Assembly: GCF_963675165.1 (NCBI RefSeq)
Contig: NC_087390.1
Location: 5,321,250 to 5,385,249 of the forward strand
Length of the DNA stretch: 64,000 nt
Direction: 5' to 3'
Origin: Halichondria panicea
Taxonomy: Eukaryota; Porifera; Demospongiae; Suberitida; Halichondriidae
Part shown: positions 12,410 through 23,305 of the stretch, one piece after another
Layout: each line of letters begins with the position of its first letter
Numbering within the stretch: position 1 is the first letter of the stretch
Notes under the pieces: generated by a model
What the model saw: only the letters and a program-made list of their open reading frames with translations
Databases searched by the model: none
What the model was told of the DNA's origin: nothing
Position numbers and translations under genes: made by a program

Positions 12410-15400
12410 TTGGCTACTAGAAATGCACTAGCTTAGCAACAGTCAACCTATAATAAACAGCCAACCTAGCAACTACATCATTATTCTTTTGAAAACTAAT
12501 ATCTAAAGTTGGCATCTCTGTGTCTCTACTAAATCTGTGGTCTCTATTGAAGTCAACCCTGTTCCTCCACCTCGGTTTGATGGACAAAATTATAGTCCTA
12601 GCTCCACCCACAAAACGGAAACATCCAGCTCCTCCCCCAGTTTTGCAGCAAACAAGCCCAGCACACTTCCCAAGAAACGAGCGGCTCGTACTACTCCTCA
12701 CAAAGCAAAAGGAAGACACCTAAGCTATAATTTGCAACAAACAAGCCCAGCAAACGAGCGGCTCCTATACTACTCTTGAACAAAGCGAAAGGAACTTTAG
12801 GAAGAAGCCAAAGCTAGAATCCCAGCACTTCCATACATCCAGCTCCTCCCCCATGCAGCCTTGCAGCAAAAAAGCACAGCACACTGCCCAAAAAACGAGC
12901 GTCTCCTACTACTCTTGAACAAAGCCAAAAAAAGAAACTAGAGCTTTCTCTCTTTCATTCTAGTTCTGTTATTATTATTATTAGACAAAGCATCTAGCTA
13001 CAATAATTTTTATGTTATTACATGTGTATCTTCTTGTAAATCACAATACAATGTACAATGTTGTAGTTTGTAGCCCAGAGCAATCTATAGTACCGGTACT
13101 ATAGCTCATAGTTCCCTGCTAAACACACTCAAATGGGATCTAAAGTATAATATATAGAAGGTATGTTTTTCACAATTAAGGTCTTGTATGGTCGAGTTAC
13201 CAAACAGCAAGATTGCTGTTATCAAAACCCATGCATGCATTGTATAGATCTATGATTGTGACTCTTAGTTCGGAGAGCTCGAGGTTCGTACACACTTATA
13301 CTGAACCCTTTCAGTAAATTAATGTATACATGAACAACTCAATAGAGCTTAGTTAGATGGACAGGTTCGCACAAAGATGTTTTGTACATGTACCATGCAG
13401 TATGCATAATTACAAACTGTCTATTCTTATGGCTACCAACTGGTCAACTGGTGACGTGGCACTTTATGCATTTAGCCAATGATTGTAAAACAAGCTGTGT
13501 ACGTGCTTGTGTACGAGATCAGTGTAATTGGAACTGACTGAGAAATTATCCTATTTACAGTAAATTAATTGAGTTTGTGTCATCCCTCATTCCAAACAGC
13601 ACATGCATACGTTCACCATTATTGCTCTGCATACACACTGTTAATTGATACTCTTCAAGTTAATTGAGACAGAAACTGCATGACTACCTAGCTATTAGCA
13701 GTAAATGAGTTCGTTTCATCTTTCCAACAGCACTAACATTGTTATAGTATTTGATTGTGACTCTTAGTTCGGAGAGCTCGAGGTTCGTACTAGCCTCCTT
13801 CACCGGCCTTTGAAAGAAGGCCTGCTATCGACTGCTTGCGCATGCGCCAAATTATTGGATTTTTTCCCCCGTAAATATTCCTATATGCATGAATGAGTGC
13901 ATGCATGTGTGCATTCATTGTATTCATTGTATTTGGTATATACTGTAAATTGCAACGCTTTTAATACGGTGCATGTCAAAACTCGTGCAGCTACTCAGGC
14001 ATGAGGGTAAAATCCAATACACACTAAGATATTGTATCCATGGTGAAGGTAGCATGAAACATGATTAGCATGAAGCAATTAGGAGCTGTTAAGATATCGT
14101 ATCCATGGTGCAGGTGGCATGAAAGTTCAAACACCTATTGATTAGCAGCTGTTGTCAAAACCCATGTCTATTGTGAATATCATTCATAACTATCAGATAG
14201 CTGGACCACGTGCATGCACTCTTATATGCATGAGTGCATGTGTGGAACCTTCATTAACAACCACATCCGATGAGCACCCATACGCTATAAAACGGCCAAG
14301 AGCTAGCTCAGGTCCGGATTGAAACTACAATGACTTCAATGTAAAGCAATTAACCTTCAGGAGCGGCCACTTCTCTACCCCATGCATATAAAAGTAGCTT
14401 TATTAGTCCCCATCAACTTTAGCAATGGACAAAACCTCAGAACAGACAGCCACACAGAATTAGCAGGGAATTATTGCTGCATGAGATGGTTTTCCCCTCC
14501 CTATATACATGCAACCTAGCTTGTATAGATATAGAGAAGCAGTTAGCAATGCTCCATGCAGGATTCATTTGCAGCAGGGATTGACTCATGCAGAGCATGC
14601 ATTGTGATTGGCAATTCAACAAAGACCGCCTCTCTATATAATGGCCAAAAGGTTGTTCTCGGCATAGTTCTCCGTTATGGAGGTTTCCAAAGCAAAACAT
14701 GGCGAGCATGCACAGCGCAGCTTGCATCACTCATCATATTAAGTCTGCTTCTCAAATGTCAAGTCACTATAATAATTGTATGTATAGTGTAGTAAAGAAA
14801 AAGCATTCTTGAGATAGGTGCAAGCAAAGTGGACGTGTCTAAGCCTGCAGGCAAAATGCACATGCAGAGCTCGTTTACCGATAATTGAGTCAGTACACTG
14901 CATGACTGATTGACTGCAGCCAATCATGCATTCATATGCATCTAGTTGATCATGCATGCATGACTATTGTGTAAAGGAGATCGGGTCTTAAAAGCATTTC
15001 AACACTTACTCATGTTACGTATATAGTCCATAATTATGTCAAAAAACATACGTAGTAGAATGACGTTGTATCGGATTGGAGTTATACTCTTGTCTGATAT
15101 CTTGTTTCCACGCTTTTTGTTGTTTCCCCTGGCCAGCCAATCCTAGCAATTATTCAGTCACATTGCAAATGTTTTTCTAGTTGAATAATTACTATAATGC
15201 TCCTGCCATATAGTTGATGCACACCTCCCTCCCGGGATATATCTACACTGAAGGAGTTCCTATACTCCCCTCCCCATGCAGGGCCTATATATACATTATA
15301 CAAAATACTGGTCGATTGCATGCAGCCCATCATGCATTTATGTACATCTATCTACATGTATATATAGTTAGTCATGCATGACTATATATTGCGTAAATTA

Positions 15401-15430
15401 AAGGCATTTGAACTTGCTCAGGAGAATGTC
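12410..15430. other. Intergenic, low-information stretch
   Basis: No gene is supported. 12530-12950 carries two or three diverged copies of a CCAGC-rich, AACGAGCGGCTC-containing block. One frame of it (12537-12779) reads as Ser/Pro/Lys-rich and could be remains of a 3' exon, but no splice context supports this. A 38-bp direct repeat (GATTGTGACTCTTAGTTCGG…) occurs at about 13253-13290 and 13753-13790. The rest shows scattered ATGCATGC-rich AT DNA. Confidence 0.4.
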
Positions 15431-15439
15431 ACCATGAAT

Positions 15440-15985
15440 TGGAAGGTATACATCTCATGACTTAGTTCTCCAACTTTACTAGAAGTGAATGAGGCGTGTT
15501 TGATATCTTTGACACGTTCATATTGTCTCTTCTTTTCAAGTTCATGCTTCCTGTAATAGTTGGTGTGTTGGTTCGATCTTGCGTGGGGATTAAACACTCG
15601 TACATCCAGATAGGCATGTTCAAAGCGCCCACCCCAGAAACTGTTGCAAGCAATGTCTAATCTGGCACCGTCTTGGACGTTTGATGACAGCCAGATTAGT
15701 TCTTCACCACTTACAGGTTGTACTTCAGGCTCTACGCAGACGTCACTGCAAATTTCAGTGAGTCAGTTGGCCGTCAAATCTCTTATTTCATCAAGTTGTG
15801 CCTGGTGATAGTGAAACCACCATGATCGACTGAGAATTGTTTACCGCATGCACAAGATGAAGGGACTCCTGATGGTTGCCAACTGTAGCGAAGTGAGAGA
15901 GAATCTTGAAAAGCTCCTTTGTGTAAGGCAAATCCAAATTCTTGGATATGGATCGAGGGAAGCGAGGCGATTAGAAGCGCCTTTC
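15440..15985 (-). pseudogene. Decayed LINE-like retroelement C-terminal domain, fragment A
   Basis: On the minus strand successive frames read EFGFALHKGAFQDSLSLRYSW, then CACGKQFSVDH, EIRDLTAN, SDVCVEPEVQPVSGE, GARLDIACNSFWGGRFEHAY, LDVRVFNPHARSN and YYRKHELEKKRQYE. This is the conserved region found after the reverse transcriptase in a widespread class of LINE-like retroelement proteins of invertebrates, containing a CxCG Zn-ribbon-like motif, the LDxxxxxFWG motif and a DVRVFNP motif. A frameshift and an in-frame TGA interrupt it, so it is a relic. The family assignment is from memory of the motif pattern. Confidence 0.6.
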
Positions 15986-16213
15986 TCTTGTGCTATAGGT
16001 CCATATATAGATCTTCGTAGAGTGGTATAAAGGGATTGTTTTAGGGTGTCTGCTGTATGTTTATATAATGTTCGCGATTTGATTGGCGGACATCATTCCT
16101 GGCTTTCACTTGAGCGTTGGCTACTTCTGTGGCATACTCGAAGCTCTCTTCTTAGACAGGTGTTGCCGCCCTCCCTGAAGGCGACGACGTCCGTCTACTC
16201 TCTTCTCACTCTT

Positions 16214-16858
16214 CAGGGCCGTAAGAAGATTTTTTAGGTGGGGGGGGGGGGGCAGAAAAAGGAATGGACCCTCTCCTTACGAGCAGATGGTGGGAACTTT
16301 TTACATCTGTATTTTCTCAGAGATAAACAGGAGAAAGATACATAAATGAAATAATCTGCATGTGAGAGCTATAGCAAAATAGTTTATTCAACGTGCATGT
16401 GGTAGTGGAAGCAAAGTCACGAGCAACTGCTTCCAAGCGACTCAGTTAGCACGACTTGTGTATATATATAGTAAGAATAGACGCTGGGGATTCATCAAGC
16501 TTCGTAAGAAGTATAGGTCTTAATTAGTTCGCCTATTATACCTTCTTCATCATGGGCAGGCTGAGGTACTGAAGAGAAAAAAGAATGAATACTCCTTGTG
16601 CCATAGTGAGCTCTATAGCTATATAAATTTCAGCTGCATGTGGATCAACTTACTTTAGTTACTGTACAGTTTTGTTGCAACAAACCATATGCATTTAACC
16701 ATGCATGTGGTTAGATTAAAAGGCACTAAATATCAGGACTGTGATCTGCTGGACTCTGCAGAGGAGCCCCACCCCATTTCACTGGGGGGCTCTGCCCCCC
16801 TGGTTTTCAGAGTGGAGGGGCAGTTGCCCCCCCAGCCCCCCTGGTTCTTACGGCCCTG
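16214..16858. mobile_element. 645-bp MITE-like element, 5-bp TSD CTCTT, with empty site at 60.98 kb
   Basis: The ends are CAGGGCCGTAAGAA and TTCTTACGGCCCTG. The flanks are CTCTT at 16209-16213 and 16859-16863. The reverse complement of 60958-61008 carries the same flanking sequence without the insert and with only one CTCTT, which is direct evidence of insertion. The interior has a run of at least 12 G near 16242 and its complementary C-rich run near 16785-16845, so the element is itself partly palindromic. Confidence 0.8.
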
Positions 16859-16984
16859 CTCTTGCAGCTATACCAATAGCTAACGTTCTAGTGCAGAGCT
16901 ATATATAACTACTATATAATAAGATGTATGTATACTTTCACATGTACTTTTCGCTGGTACATGTATTGCGTAGTGACATACATA

Positions 16985-17335
16985 GATAGAAGCTTCCAAT
17001 GTTATCGGAAGAATGAGTTAGAGAAAAAGAGATGTTATGATGAGCGCATTAGAGATAGAACACGGCTCGTTTACCCCACTGGTTTTCTCTGCTGCAGGAG
17101 GAATTGGCCCAGCTGCAACCATCGTCTACAAGAGGTTGGCTTCTCTACTATCCGAGAAGCAAGGAAGGCCATACGGTTCCACGCTCCACTGGATGAGATG
17201 TAGACTGAATTTTTCACTCCTATATAAGATCTGCCGTGATGTGCATCCGAGGCTTCCAATCTACCTTTGCTTTAATACAAGCCAATACCGTCAATACTGA
17301 CTCAATTGACCTGGCCGTACACAAAGGGCAGGTAC
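16985..17335 (+). pseudogene. Decayed LINE-like retroelement C-terminal domain, fragment B
   Basis: The plus strand reads YRKNELEKKRCYDERIR, then after a frameshift near 17040 IEHGSFTPLVFSAAGGIGP, ATIVYKRLASLLSEKQGRPY and HWMRCRLNFSLL. After another shift near 17225 it reads VMCIRGFQSTF. This is the end of the same retroelement domain seen in fragments A and C, in the opposite orientation. The two frameshifts make it a non-functional relic. Confidence 0.6.
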
Positions 17336-17644
17336 AATCTAACTCAACTATATTCTTTTATCTTTTACAATGTACCCTTGTGACATTCATGAATTATTTC
17401 ATGCACGTTAAAAAAACGGATAGAAGCTGCTAGCCTCGATTCTAGGCCGTATTAAAATACGGCGTGGTACGTATTGCATGGGTTTTTTTAAACTACAAAG
17501 GATTATATTTATAGTGCAGTTCAATACATGTACAAAAAATAATTATATAAATAAAATAATAGATCACACTATAATTGTGAGGTTCCAGTTAGTTACAGCC
17601 AATGAGGCCACATTCGGCACTCATTAGGTCTACAAGAGATCTAA

Positions 17645-18340
17645 GGAAGCATCCCGGGTGCGAGCATGCTCCCCTGATGCAGCGAATTGATGATCTCAGA
17701 AGGTGAGGCGACAATGGTTCGATTATATATGGATCATCTTTCTTGGATGCCAGGAGACAGGCGAGGCACTTATAAAAGGTAATTACCTCAGTTCCGAGTC
17801 CACCTGTTGCTGAGAAAACCAGGGGTGTGAACGAGACATGCTCTACCTACCTGACTCTTTGTTCGTATATAGGCGTTCTTCTTCAGTCTTTCGTGTTCGG
17901 ATATAGCAAGAGGTGAGATTATAGTGTTTCTGTTTGAGCGAGCATGTGGGTTAAACACTATCACGTCACAGAAGGTTCTTTCGTGCCTACCTCCCCAGAA
18001 TCCGTTCATGGCAATTAACGTCTAGTCTTGCCCCATCTTGTGTAGATGGCAGAGGCTCCCTGAAACGTTTCTCCTGTGACAGGTTGCAGATCGATCTGGC
18101 TCGATGCTAACTTTATGGCACACTTTTGTTAGTAAATTTGCAGTAAGGTTCCTGATTTCATTGTGTTGGATGATAGAGGTTCCACCTTTCGGGCACGAGA
18201 GAGCATGTTCCACTGAGAAGGAGCTTCCACACGAGCAGTTTGAGGGAGTACGATCTGGTTCCATCCATATCTCAGGGCCAAAGCATTGTGAAACGCACCT
18301 TTTTGTAGAGTGAATCCAAATTCTTCAATGGGTATATAGT
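17645..18340 (-). pseudogene. Decayed LINE-like retroelement C-terminal domain, fragment C
   Basis: Minus-strand frames give EEFGFTLQKGAFHNALALRYGW, NCSCGSSFSVEHALSCPKGG, HNEIRNLTANLLTKVCHKV, NGFWGGRHERTFCDVIVFNP, EHVSFTPLVFSATGGLG and finally FYKCLACLLASKKDDPY…IRCIRGA. The order is colinear with the family, but at least three frame changes are needed. Fragment D (18640-18850) is the preceding part of the same element; a hairpin MITE (18401-18611) separates them. It was probably one LINE copy truncated at its 5' side. Confidence 0.65.
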
Positions 18341-18400
18341 GTGGTTAGCCAGTTTGAAGCTCCTCTTTCCTTTTCTGCTGCTCAGTTAGGGTTTGTTTGC

Positions 18401-18611
18401 TAGCCTTGATCCCAGGCCGAGTTTTCACTTTTATAACGTTAGACTAACTGTTATAAAAGCGAAATGCATTTAAATAAGTGTACGGCATTTACAATGGACT
18501 TTCGGGTCTTGGCCGTTCGATGTGGTGTGTCTACTAAAGCAGTTTGAAGGACTATACTGTAAACGTTTATGAACAGTATACAGCTTATAAACTCGGCCTT
18601 GGATCGAGGCT
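18401..18611. mobile_element. Degenerate TAGCCTCGATCCCAGG hairpin MITE inside LINE relic
   Basis: TAGCCTTGATCCCAGGCCGA at the left and CTCGGCCTTGGATCGAGGCT at the right are the ends of the 9-bp-TSD hairpin family, here about 210 bp long with extra sequence in the loop. It interrupts the LINE relic between fragments C and D. Confidence 0.55.
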
Positions 18612-18639
18612 GTCGTTTACAGTTAAATTTTGTTGAGTG

Positions 18640-18850
18640 GATATTATGTTGTAAGAGTAAGATGACGTGTTACTTAGAACAGCTTCCTTTAGTGGGGCTG
18701 AGATATTTGAGGATGCCATATAGGTTGCTTCAGTGTCCTTGGTAGGGTTAACTGCAGCAATGCCTCCGAGCCTGGCCGGAAGGGCAAGGAGATTTCTTTT
18801 TTCATCATTAGGTGGAGGTTTGTCAGTCAACCTTGCATGCCTTGCATTGC
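18640..18850 (-). pseudogene. LINE-like retroelement fragment D
   Basis: The minus frame reads ARLTDKPPPNDEKRNLLALP, then ARLGGIAAVNPTKDTEATYM and SAPLKEAVLS. The LALPxRLGGL…NP and APLKEAI motifs follow the reverse transcriptase core in the same retroelement family as fragments A-C. It is open over about 70 codons but has no start or catalytic core. Confidence 0.6.
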
Positions 18851-19059
18851 ATGGGTGATAGTGTACATGCACTTCAAATTACAATAATTATGGGTAATCG
18901 TATACTACGAATGTAAAACCTTAGTAAATTATACTGTAAATTAGTACGTTTACTATGAATAATGTTCCGTACTGAGGCCTACTTTATCTCCATCGTGAAG
19001 CTGTGGCTTATGCCATCTATATTGCGTTGGTCTAGAAGGCTTGAACACTATAGTTTTAA

Positions 19060-19290
19060 GACAGAAGAGGCTCTCATCTATGTCTACGTCTAGGATGGTC
19101 CAAGAAAGACTCTTATAGCCGGATTGTCTTTGCAAGTAGCAGTTTGAGTACAGGCTATGGCATGGGAAGTGTATGGTGCCTCTTAATAAAGAGGCACCAT
19201 ACACTTCCTATAGCCTGTACAGATCCAAGGTAAGACATCCTGATCATACAACTGTCATAGAGGTAGATGAGAGCCTCTTCTGGATTTAGA
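19060..19290. repeat. Long inverted repeat / hairpin
   Basis: The core 19153-19222 is a near-perfect palindrome (TACAGGCTATGG…GTGTATGGTGCCTCTT and its complement, centred near 19188). Weaker pairing extends outward (GAGGCTCTCATCTA at 19067 with TAGATGAGAGCCTC at 19263). This fits a foldback or MITE-type element. An 83-codon minus frame across it is incidental. Confidence 0.5.
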
Positions 19291-19577
19291 CTGCCTTCTG
19301 CAATAGAGAACTAAGTAGCCTCGATTCGGCCTTGAATTGAGGCTAAGATTCCACACAGAGTGGAAAGCATGCGCATGTGCATGTGGTGGCCGACAGGGTC
19401 ACCCCCTCCGCTGTCACTAAGACAGTTAGCTCTAGCAAAACTGCAGAGGGAGTCAGACTACTGCAGAGGGAGTCAGAGACTCAGGAGAGTTATAGCATAG
19501 ATAAACGGGATAGGCAAACGCCCAGCACTTCCGTTGGATGAGGCGAGTTGCTAAAAAGGGGTGTGCACTCAAAATGT

Positions 19578-19866
19578 TGTTAGAGGAAGTAATTGATCAA
19601 GTGGTAAACCACAAGTGTAGTGATTAGGTGAACTCTTCACTTAGACTGTACATCTAGATTATTCTAGTTAATGTTTGTTCTAGAACTGTAGCTGCTGCTG
19701 AACTTTGACATTAGAGAACTAGGTAGAACATTCTAGAGTTATGTGTTCTGTATATAAGTTCTTGAGTTTTGTGCAAGCTAGGTTATGATTAGGTTATGAG
19801 TGTTATGCTGTTTCTGTTGTCTACTGAACAAAGTGTGACTAGTGTCAACTGCGATATCTGCGAACA
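19578..19866 (+). repeat. 5' LTR of copia element (289 bp)
   Basis: It starts TGTTAGAGGAAG and ends GCGAACA, with the canonical TG…CA termini. Base-by-base reading against 23287-23575 finds no difference. The 5-bp target duplication AATGT precedes it (19573-19577). A TATATAAG box lies near 19753, a plausible promoter for the element. Confidence 0.95.
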
Positions 19867-19880
19867 GGTTATGGGCCCAG
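19867..19880 (+). promoter_or_regulatory. Primer binding site matching initiator-Met tRNA anticodon arm
   Basis: GGTTATGGGCCCAG directly follows the 5' LTR. It is the reverse complement of the anticodon stem-loop of metazoan initiator methionine tRNA (CTGGGCCCATAACC), not of a tRNA 3' end. Drosophila copia uses the same half-tRNA priming, so this element probably primes from a tRNA cleaved in the anticodon arm. Confidence 0.85.
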
Positions 19881-19924
19881 ATCCCTACGGACTTATCACA
19901 CTGAATTTTGTTCAAGACTAGACT

Positions 19925-22900
19925 ATGGCTACGACAGATGAGAAGTGGGTGATCGATAAGTTAGATGACTCTAACTGGACCACTTGGAAGTTCCAGATGA
20001 AACACTTGCTACTTGCAAAAGGTGTCTGGGAAGTTGTGGACGGAACCGAGGAGCTTGCAGAGGATGCGACAGCAGCAGCCCGTGCTGAGTTTTTGAAGAA
20101 GTCGCAGAAGGCATTCTCTTCAATTGTCCTGGCGATAAAAACTTCTCAGTTGTATCTTGTGACGTCGTATGAGCAGCCGAGAGAAGCTTGGGATGCCCTG
20201 AGAAACCATTTTGAGTGTGACACTCTAGCCAACAAACTTTTCCTGAAGAAGCAATACTTCCGGATGGAGATGAAGGAGGGGACATCGATCGAGAAACACC
20301 TGAAGCGCATGAAGGAGTTGACGGACCGAATAGCAGCAATTGGTACTCCTATCGCTGAAGAAGACCAGGTGGTTACTCTTTTAGGAAGCTTGCCCAAAAG
20401 CTACTCCACACTTGTTACTGCTCTGGAAGCCCGGGTTGACGGTATCTCGCTCAACTATGTGCAGCAAGCTCTAGCTCATGAGGAGCAGAAAATGCTTGGA
20501 CGAGGACACTCAGGAAACTCTGATGCACAAAGAGGAGATGCAGCACTGTTTGGAGGAGAATCAAAGAGGAAATTCAAGCCACGGAAACCTATTTGCTATG
20601 GTTGTCAACAACCAGGTCATTTTCGACGGGACTGTCCCAAAGCAAAGAAGGGACCATCACACAAGGCAGAGACTGCTGGAGAGGAAGACAAAGAATCCAA
20701 GTCTGAAGAAGGCAGTGCATTTGCAGCATCACAAGATGGATCTCAAGTTGGTAAATGGCTGGTAGATTCTGGAGCATCCAGTCATATGACCTGGGACAAA
20801 GAACTCTTGACTGACTACCAAGAATTTGAGGTTCCTGAGAAAGTTGGTTTAGGTGATGGACGGACTGTGGACGCAGTTGTTTTTAGAAGTGTTCACTTGA
20901 GGATGTGCTTCAAAGTTAGCCAACCAAAGAAATTTGTTATGTGCAAGGTTTTGTATGTTCCTAAGCTAGCCTGTAATCTTTTCTCAGTAAGAGCAGCTGT
21001 ATCCAAAGGAGACTTCATCAAGTTTGGTCACTCTCGATGCTGGATTCGAGACGGAAATGGACATCTCCATGGAATGGGAACATTGGTGGATAAACTCTAT
21101 CAACTCGATTGTGAAGCGATTCTCTCTGAGGCAGCAACACTGGTGAATGCTCAGAAAGACAACAATTTTGACGTATGGCATTTTAGACTGGGACATGCAA
21201 GTGAGAAATGCATCAAAAATATGTCCTACAAGAAGCTGGCTACTGGTATCAAATTACCAAAACGAGCTAAGCTGTCATTTTGTGAGGGATGTATCGCTGG
21301 AAAGATGAAACGAAAACCTTTCAAGGCAGTGGGAGAAATACGATCCAAGAGGAAGCTTCAACTTGTGCACAGTGACGTATGCGGTCCAATGCCTACGGAC
21401 TCTATTGGTGGAAACAAGTATTTTGTCACTTTTATCGATGATTACTCAAGATGTTGTGCAGTCTACTTTCTCAAAAATAAATCTGAAGTTCCTGAGAAAT
21501 TTAAGGAATTTGAAGCTCGTGTATTCAATGACTGCAGTCAGAGAGTGAGTACATTGCGGAGCGATAACGGAGGAGAGTACCTGTCTAAGGAGTTTAGGAG
21601 CTATCTGAAGTCAAAAGGTATACGCCAGGAACTTACGGTACCACATTCTCCAGAACAGAATGGTGTTGCGGAGAGGATGAACAGAACCCTCATGGAGACA
21701 GCTCGGTCAATGATGGCTCATGCAGGATTACCTGAAAGATTTTGGGCTGAAGCTGTAGAAACTGCAGCGTACATCAGAAACCGTACTCCAACAACTGCTA
21801 TCAAGGATACGAAGACACCAATGGAAGTCTGGAATGGAAACGTACCCAACATTGCAAACATGAAAGTGTTTGGCTGTATGGCATATGCACATGTACCTGA
21901 TGTGCAGAGAAAGAAGCTCAATAAGAAAGCTGTGAAACTTCGGTTTGTCGGATATTCTATTCAGTCGAAAGCCTACAGACTGTTGGATGAGAAGACATCA
22001 AAAATCTATATTCGGAGAGATGTGATCTTCAATGAGCAAGATTTTGGACAGAAAACAGAGGAAGTCCCTAAAGGTGATCTACTTGAAACAATTAAAGTAG
22101 AGCAAAACCCTGATATCGAATCAGAGACAGAGGAGGAGCAGGCTGAGTCAGAAGAGAGAAGACAATCTGAACGCACCAGACGACCTCCTGTTCGTTTTGG
22201 AATAGATGAATATGCTGACACAGCTACAGCCAGTATTCCACATGTGGCTTATGTAGCACATCAGATTGCTGAACCAAATACTATGGACGAAGCATTGGCA
22301 GGTGATCTCTCAAATGAGTGGAAAGAAGCAGCCGATTTGGAGTATGACTCACTCCTACAGAACGAGACATGGGACCTTGTGGAACTGCCAAGAGGAAGAG
22401 AAACGATTGGCAGTAAGTGGGTCTTCAAGATCAAGTACAAAGGAGACGGAGAGATAGAGAGGTTTAAAGCCCGACTAAAGATACTTGAAAAATACAATCT
22501 TCAAGATGCTAAACCCGTCTCTACCCCTGCTGATTCAAATGTGAGATTACGAAAGGATGACAATGTTAGCAAGGCTGTGGATTCAGTGATGTACCAATCG
22601 ATAGTTGGAAGCTTGCTGTATGCTGCCGTTGCAACCAGACCCGACATTTCTCAAGCAGTGGGAGTCGTGTCAAAATTTAGCTCAAAGCCATCAGAAGCTC
22701 ACTTAACTGCTGTGAAGCGAATTTTACGATACCTCAAGGGAAGCTTGGACATTACTTTGCAATACAGGAAAACGGAGGATGGAAGTAGTCTGATTGGCTA
22801 TTCTGATGCAGACTATGCAGGTGACTTGGATGACCGGCACTCAACGAGTGGAAATTTGTTTCTCATAAGTAACGGACCTGTCAGTTGGTTAAGCAAAAAA

Positions 22901-23305
22901 CAACCAATTGTCACACTCTCTACCTGTGAGGCAGAGTATGTTGCCCTGAGTACAGCAACCCAAGAAGCTGTATGGATCAAACGACTTCTATCGGATTTCC
23001 ATGTATCACAGAAACAAGCAACCGTTATCATGGAAGATAATCAAGGAGCTATATGTATAGCTAAGAACCCAGTGGTACAGGCAAGGACAAAGCATATCGA
23101 CATCCGCCACCACTATATTAGAGAAGCTGTCAGTGATGGCACAGTCAGTTTACAGTACTGCCCGACCGAAGAAATGATTGCCGACATTTTTACGAAACCG
23201 TTACCCAAGGCAAAATTTGAGAAGCTACGTCGTAACATGGGACTCAAGAAACTGATGTCTTCCCCACATGATAAATTAAGTGGGAGTGTTAGAGGAAGTA
23301 ATTGA
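19925..23305 (+). CDS. Copia-type Gag-Pol polyprotein with reverse-transcriptase core deleted
   Basis: A single open frame of 1126 codons. Order: Gag (UBN2-like, about 1-200), CCHC zinc knuckle (Cys224-Cys237), aspartic protease (DSGAS, Asp281), pre-integrase region, integrase with D484, D547 and E577, then the start of the reverse transcriptase (VFKIKYKG…RFKARL). At about residues 851-853 the frame jumps to KILEKYNLQDAKPVSTP, which normally lies just after the polymerase. The stretch with the polymerase aspartates (the usual YVDD) is missing, roughly 200-250 residues by family length. RNase H follows with D961, E1002, D1038 and D1059. The frame is otherwise intact, so Gag particles, protease, integrase and RNase H could be made, but the element cannot copy itself alone. 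The stop codon lies inside the 3' LTR. Confidence 0.93.
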   Translation: MATTDEKWVIDKLDDSNWTTWKFQMKHLLLAKGVWEVVDGTEELAEDATAAARAEFLKKSQKAFSSIVLAIKTSQLYLVTSYEQPREAWDALRNHFECDTLANKLFLKKQYFRMEMKEGTSIEKHLKRMKELTDRIAAIGTPIAEEDQVVTLLGSLPKSYSTLVTALEARVDGISLNYVQQALAHEEQKMLGRGHSGNSDAQRGDAALFGGESKRKFKPRKPICYGCQQPGHFRRDCPKAKKGPSHKAETAGEEDKESKSEEGSAFAASQDGSQVGKWLVDSGASSHMTWDKELLTDYQEFEVPEKVGLGDGRTVDAVVFRSVHLRMCFKVSQPKKFVMCKVLYVPKLACNLFSVRAAVSKGDFIKFGHSRCWIRDGNGHLHGMGTLVDKLYQLDCEAILSEAATLVNAQKDNNFDVWHFRLGHASEKCIKNMSYKKLATGIKLPKRAKLSFCEGCIAGKMKRKPFKAVGEIRSKRKLQLVHSDVCGPMPTDSIGGNKYFVTFIDDYSRCCAVYFLKNKSEVPEKFKEFEARVFNDCSQRVSTLRSDNGGEYLSKEFRSYLKSKGIRQELTVPHSPEQNGVAERMNRTLMETARSMMAHAGLPERFWAEAVETAAYIRNRTPTTAIKDTKTPMEVWNGNVPNIANMKVFGCMAYAHVPDVQRKKLNKKAVKLRFVGYSIQSKAYRLLDEKTSKIYIRRDVIFNEQDFGQKTEEVPKGDLLETIKVEQNPDIESETEEEQAESEERRQSERTRRPPVRFGIDEYADTATASIPHVAYVAHQIAEPNTMDEALAGDLSNEWKEAADLEYDSLLQNETWDLVELPRGRETIGSKWVFKIKYKGDGEIERFKARLKILEKYNLQDAKPVSTPADSNVRLRKDDNVSKAVDSVMYQSIVGSLLYAAVATRPDISQAVGVVSKFSSKPSEAHLTAVKRILRYLKGSLDITLQYRKTEDGSSLIGYSDADYAGDLDDRHSTSGNLFLISNGPVSWLSKKQPIVTLSTCEAEYVALSTATQEAVWIKRLLSDFHVSQKQATVIMEDNQGAICIAKNPVVQARTKHIDIRHHYIREAVSDGTVSLQYCPTEEMIADIFTKPLPKAKFEKLRRNMGLKKLMSSPHDKLSGSVRGSN

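Noticed and set aside
12537..12779. Ser/Pro/Lys-rich frame as a gene exon
   Set aside because: Diverged tandem blocks without splice sites that give a continuous frame; no recognisable domain.
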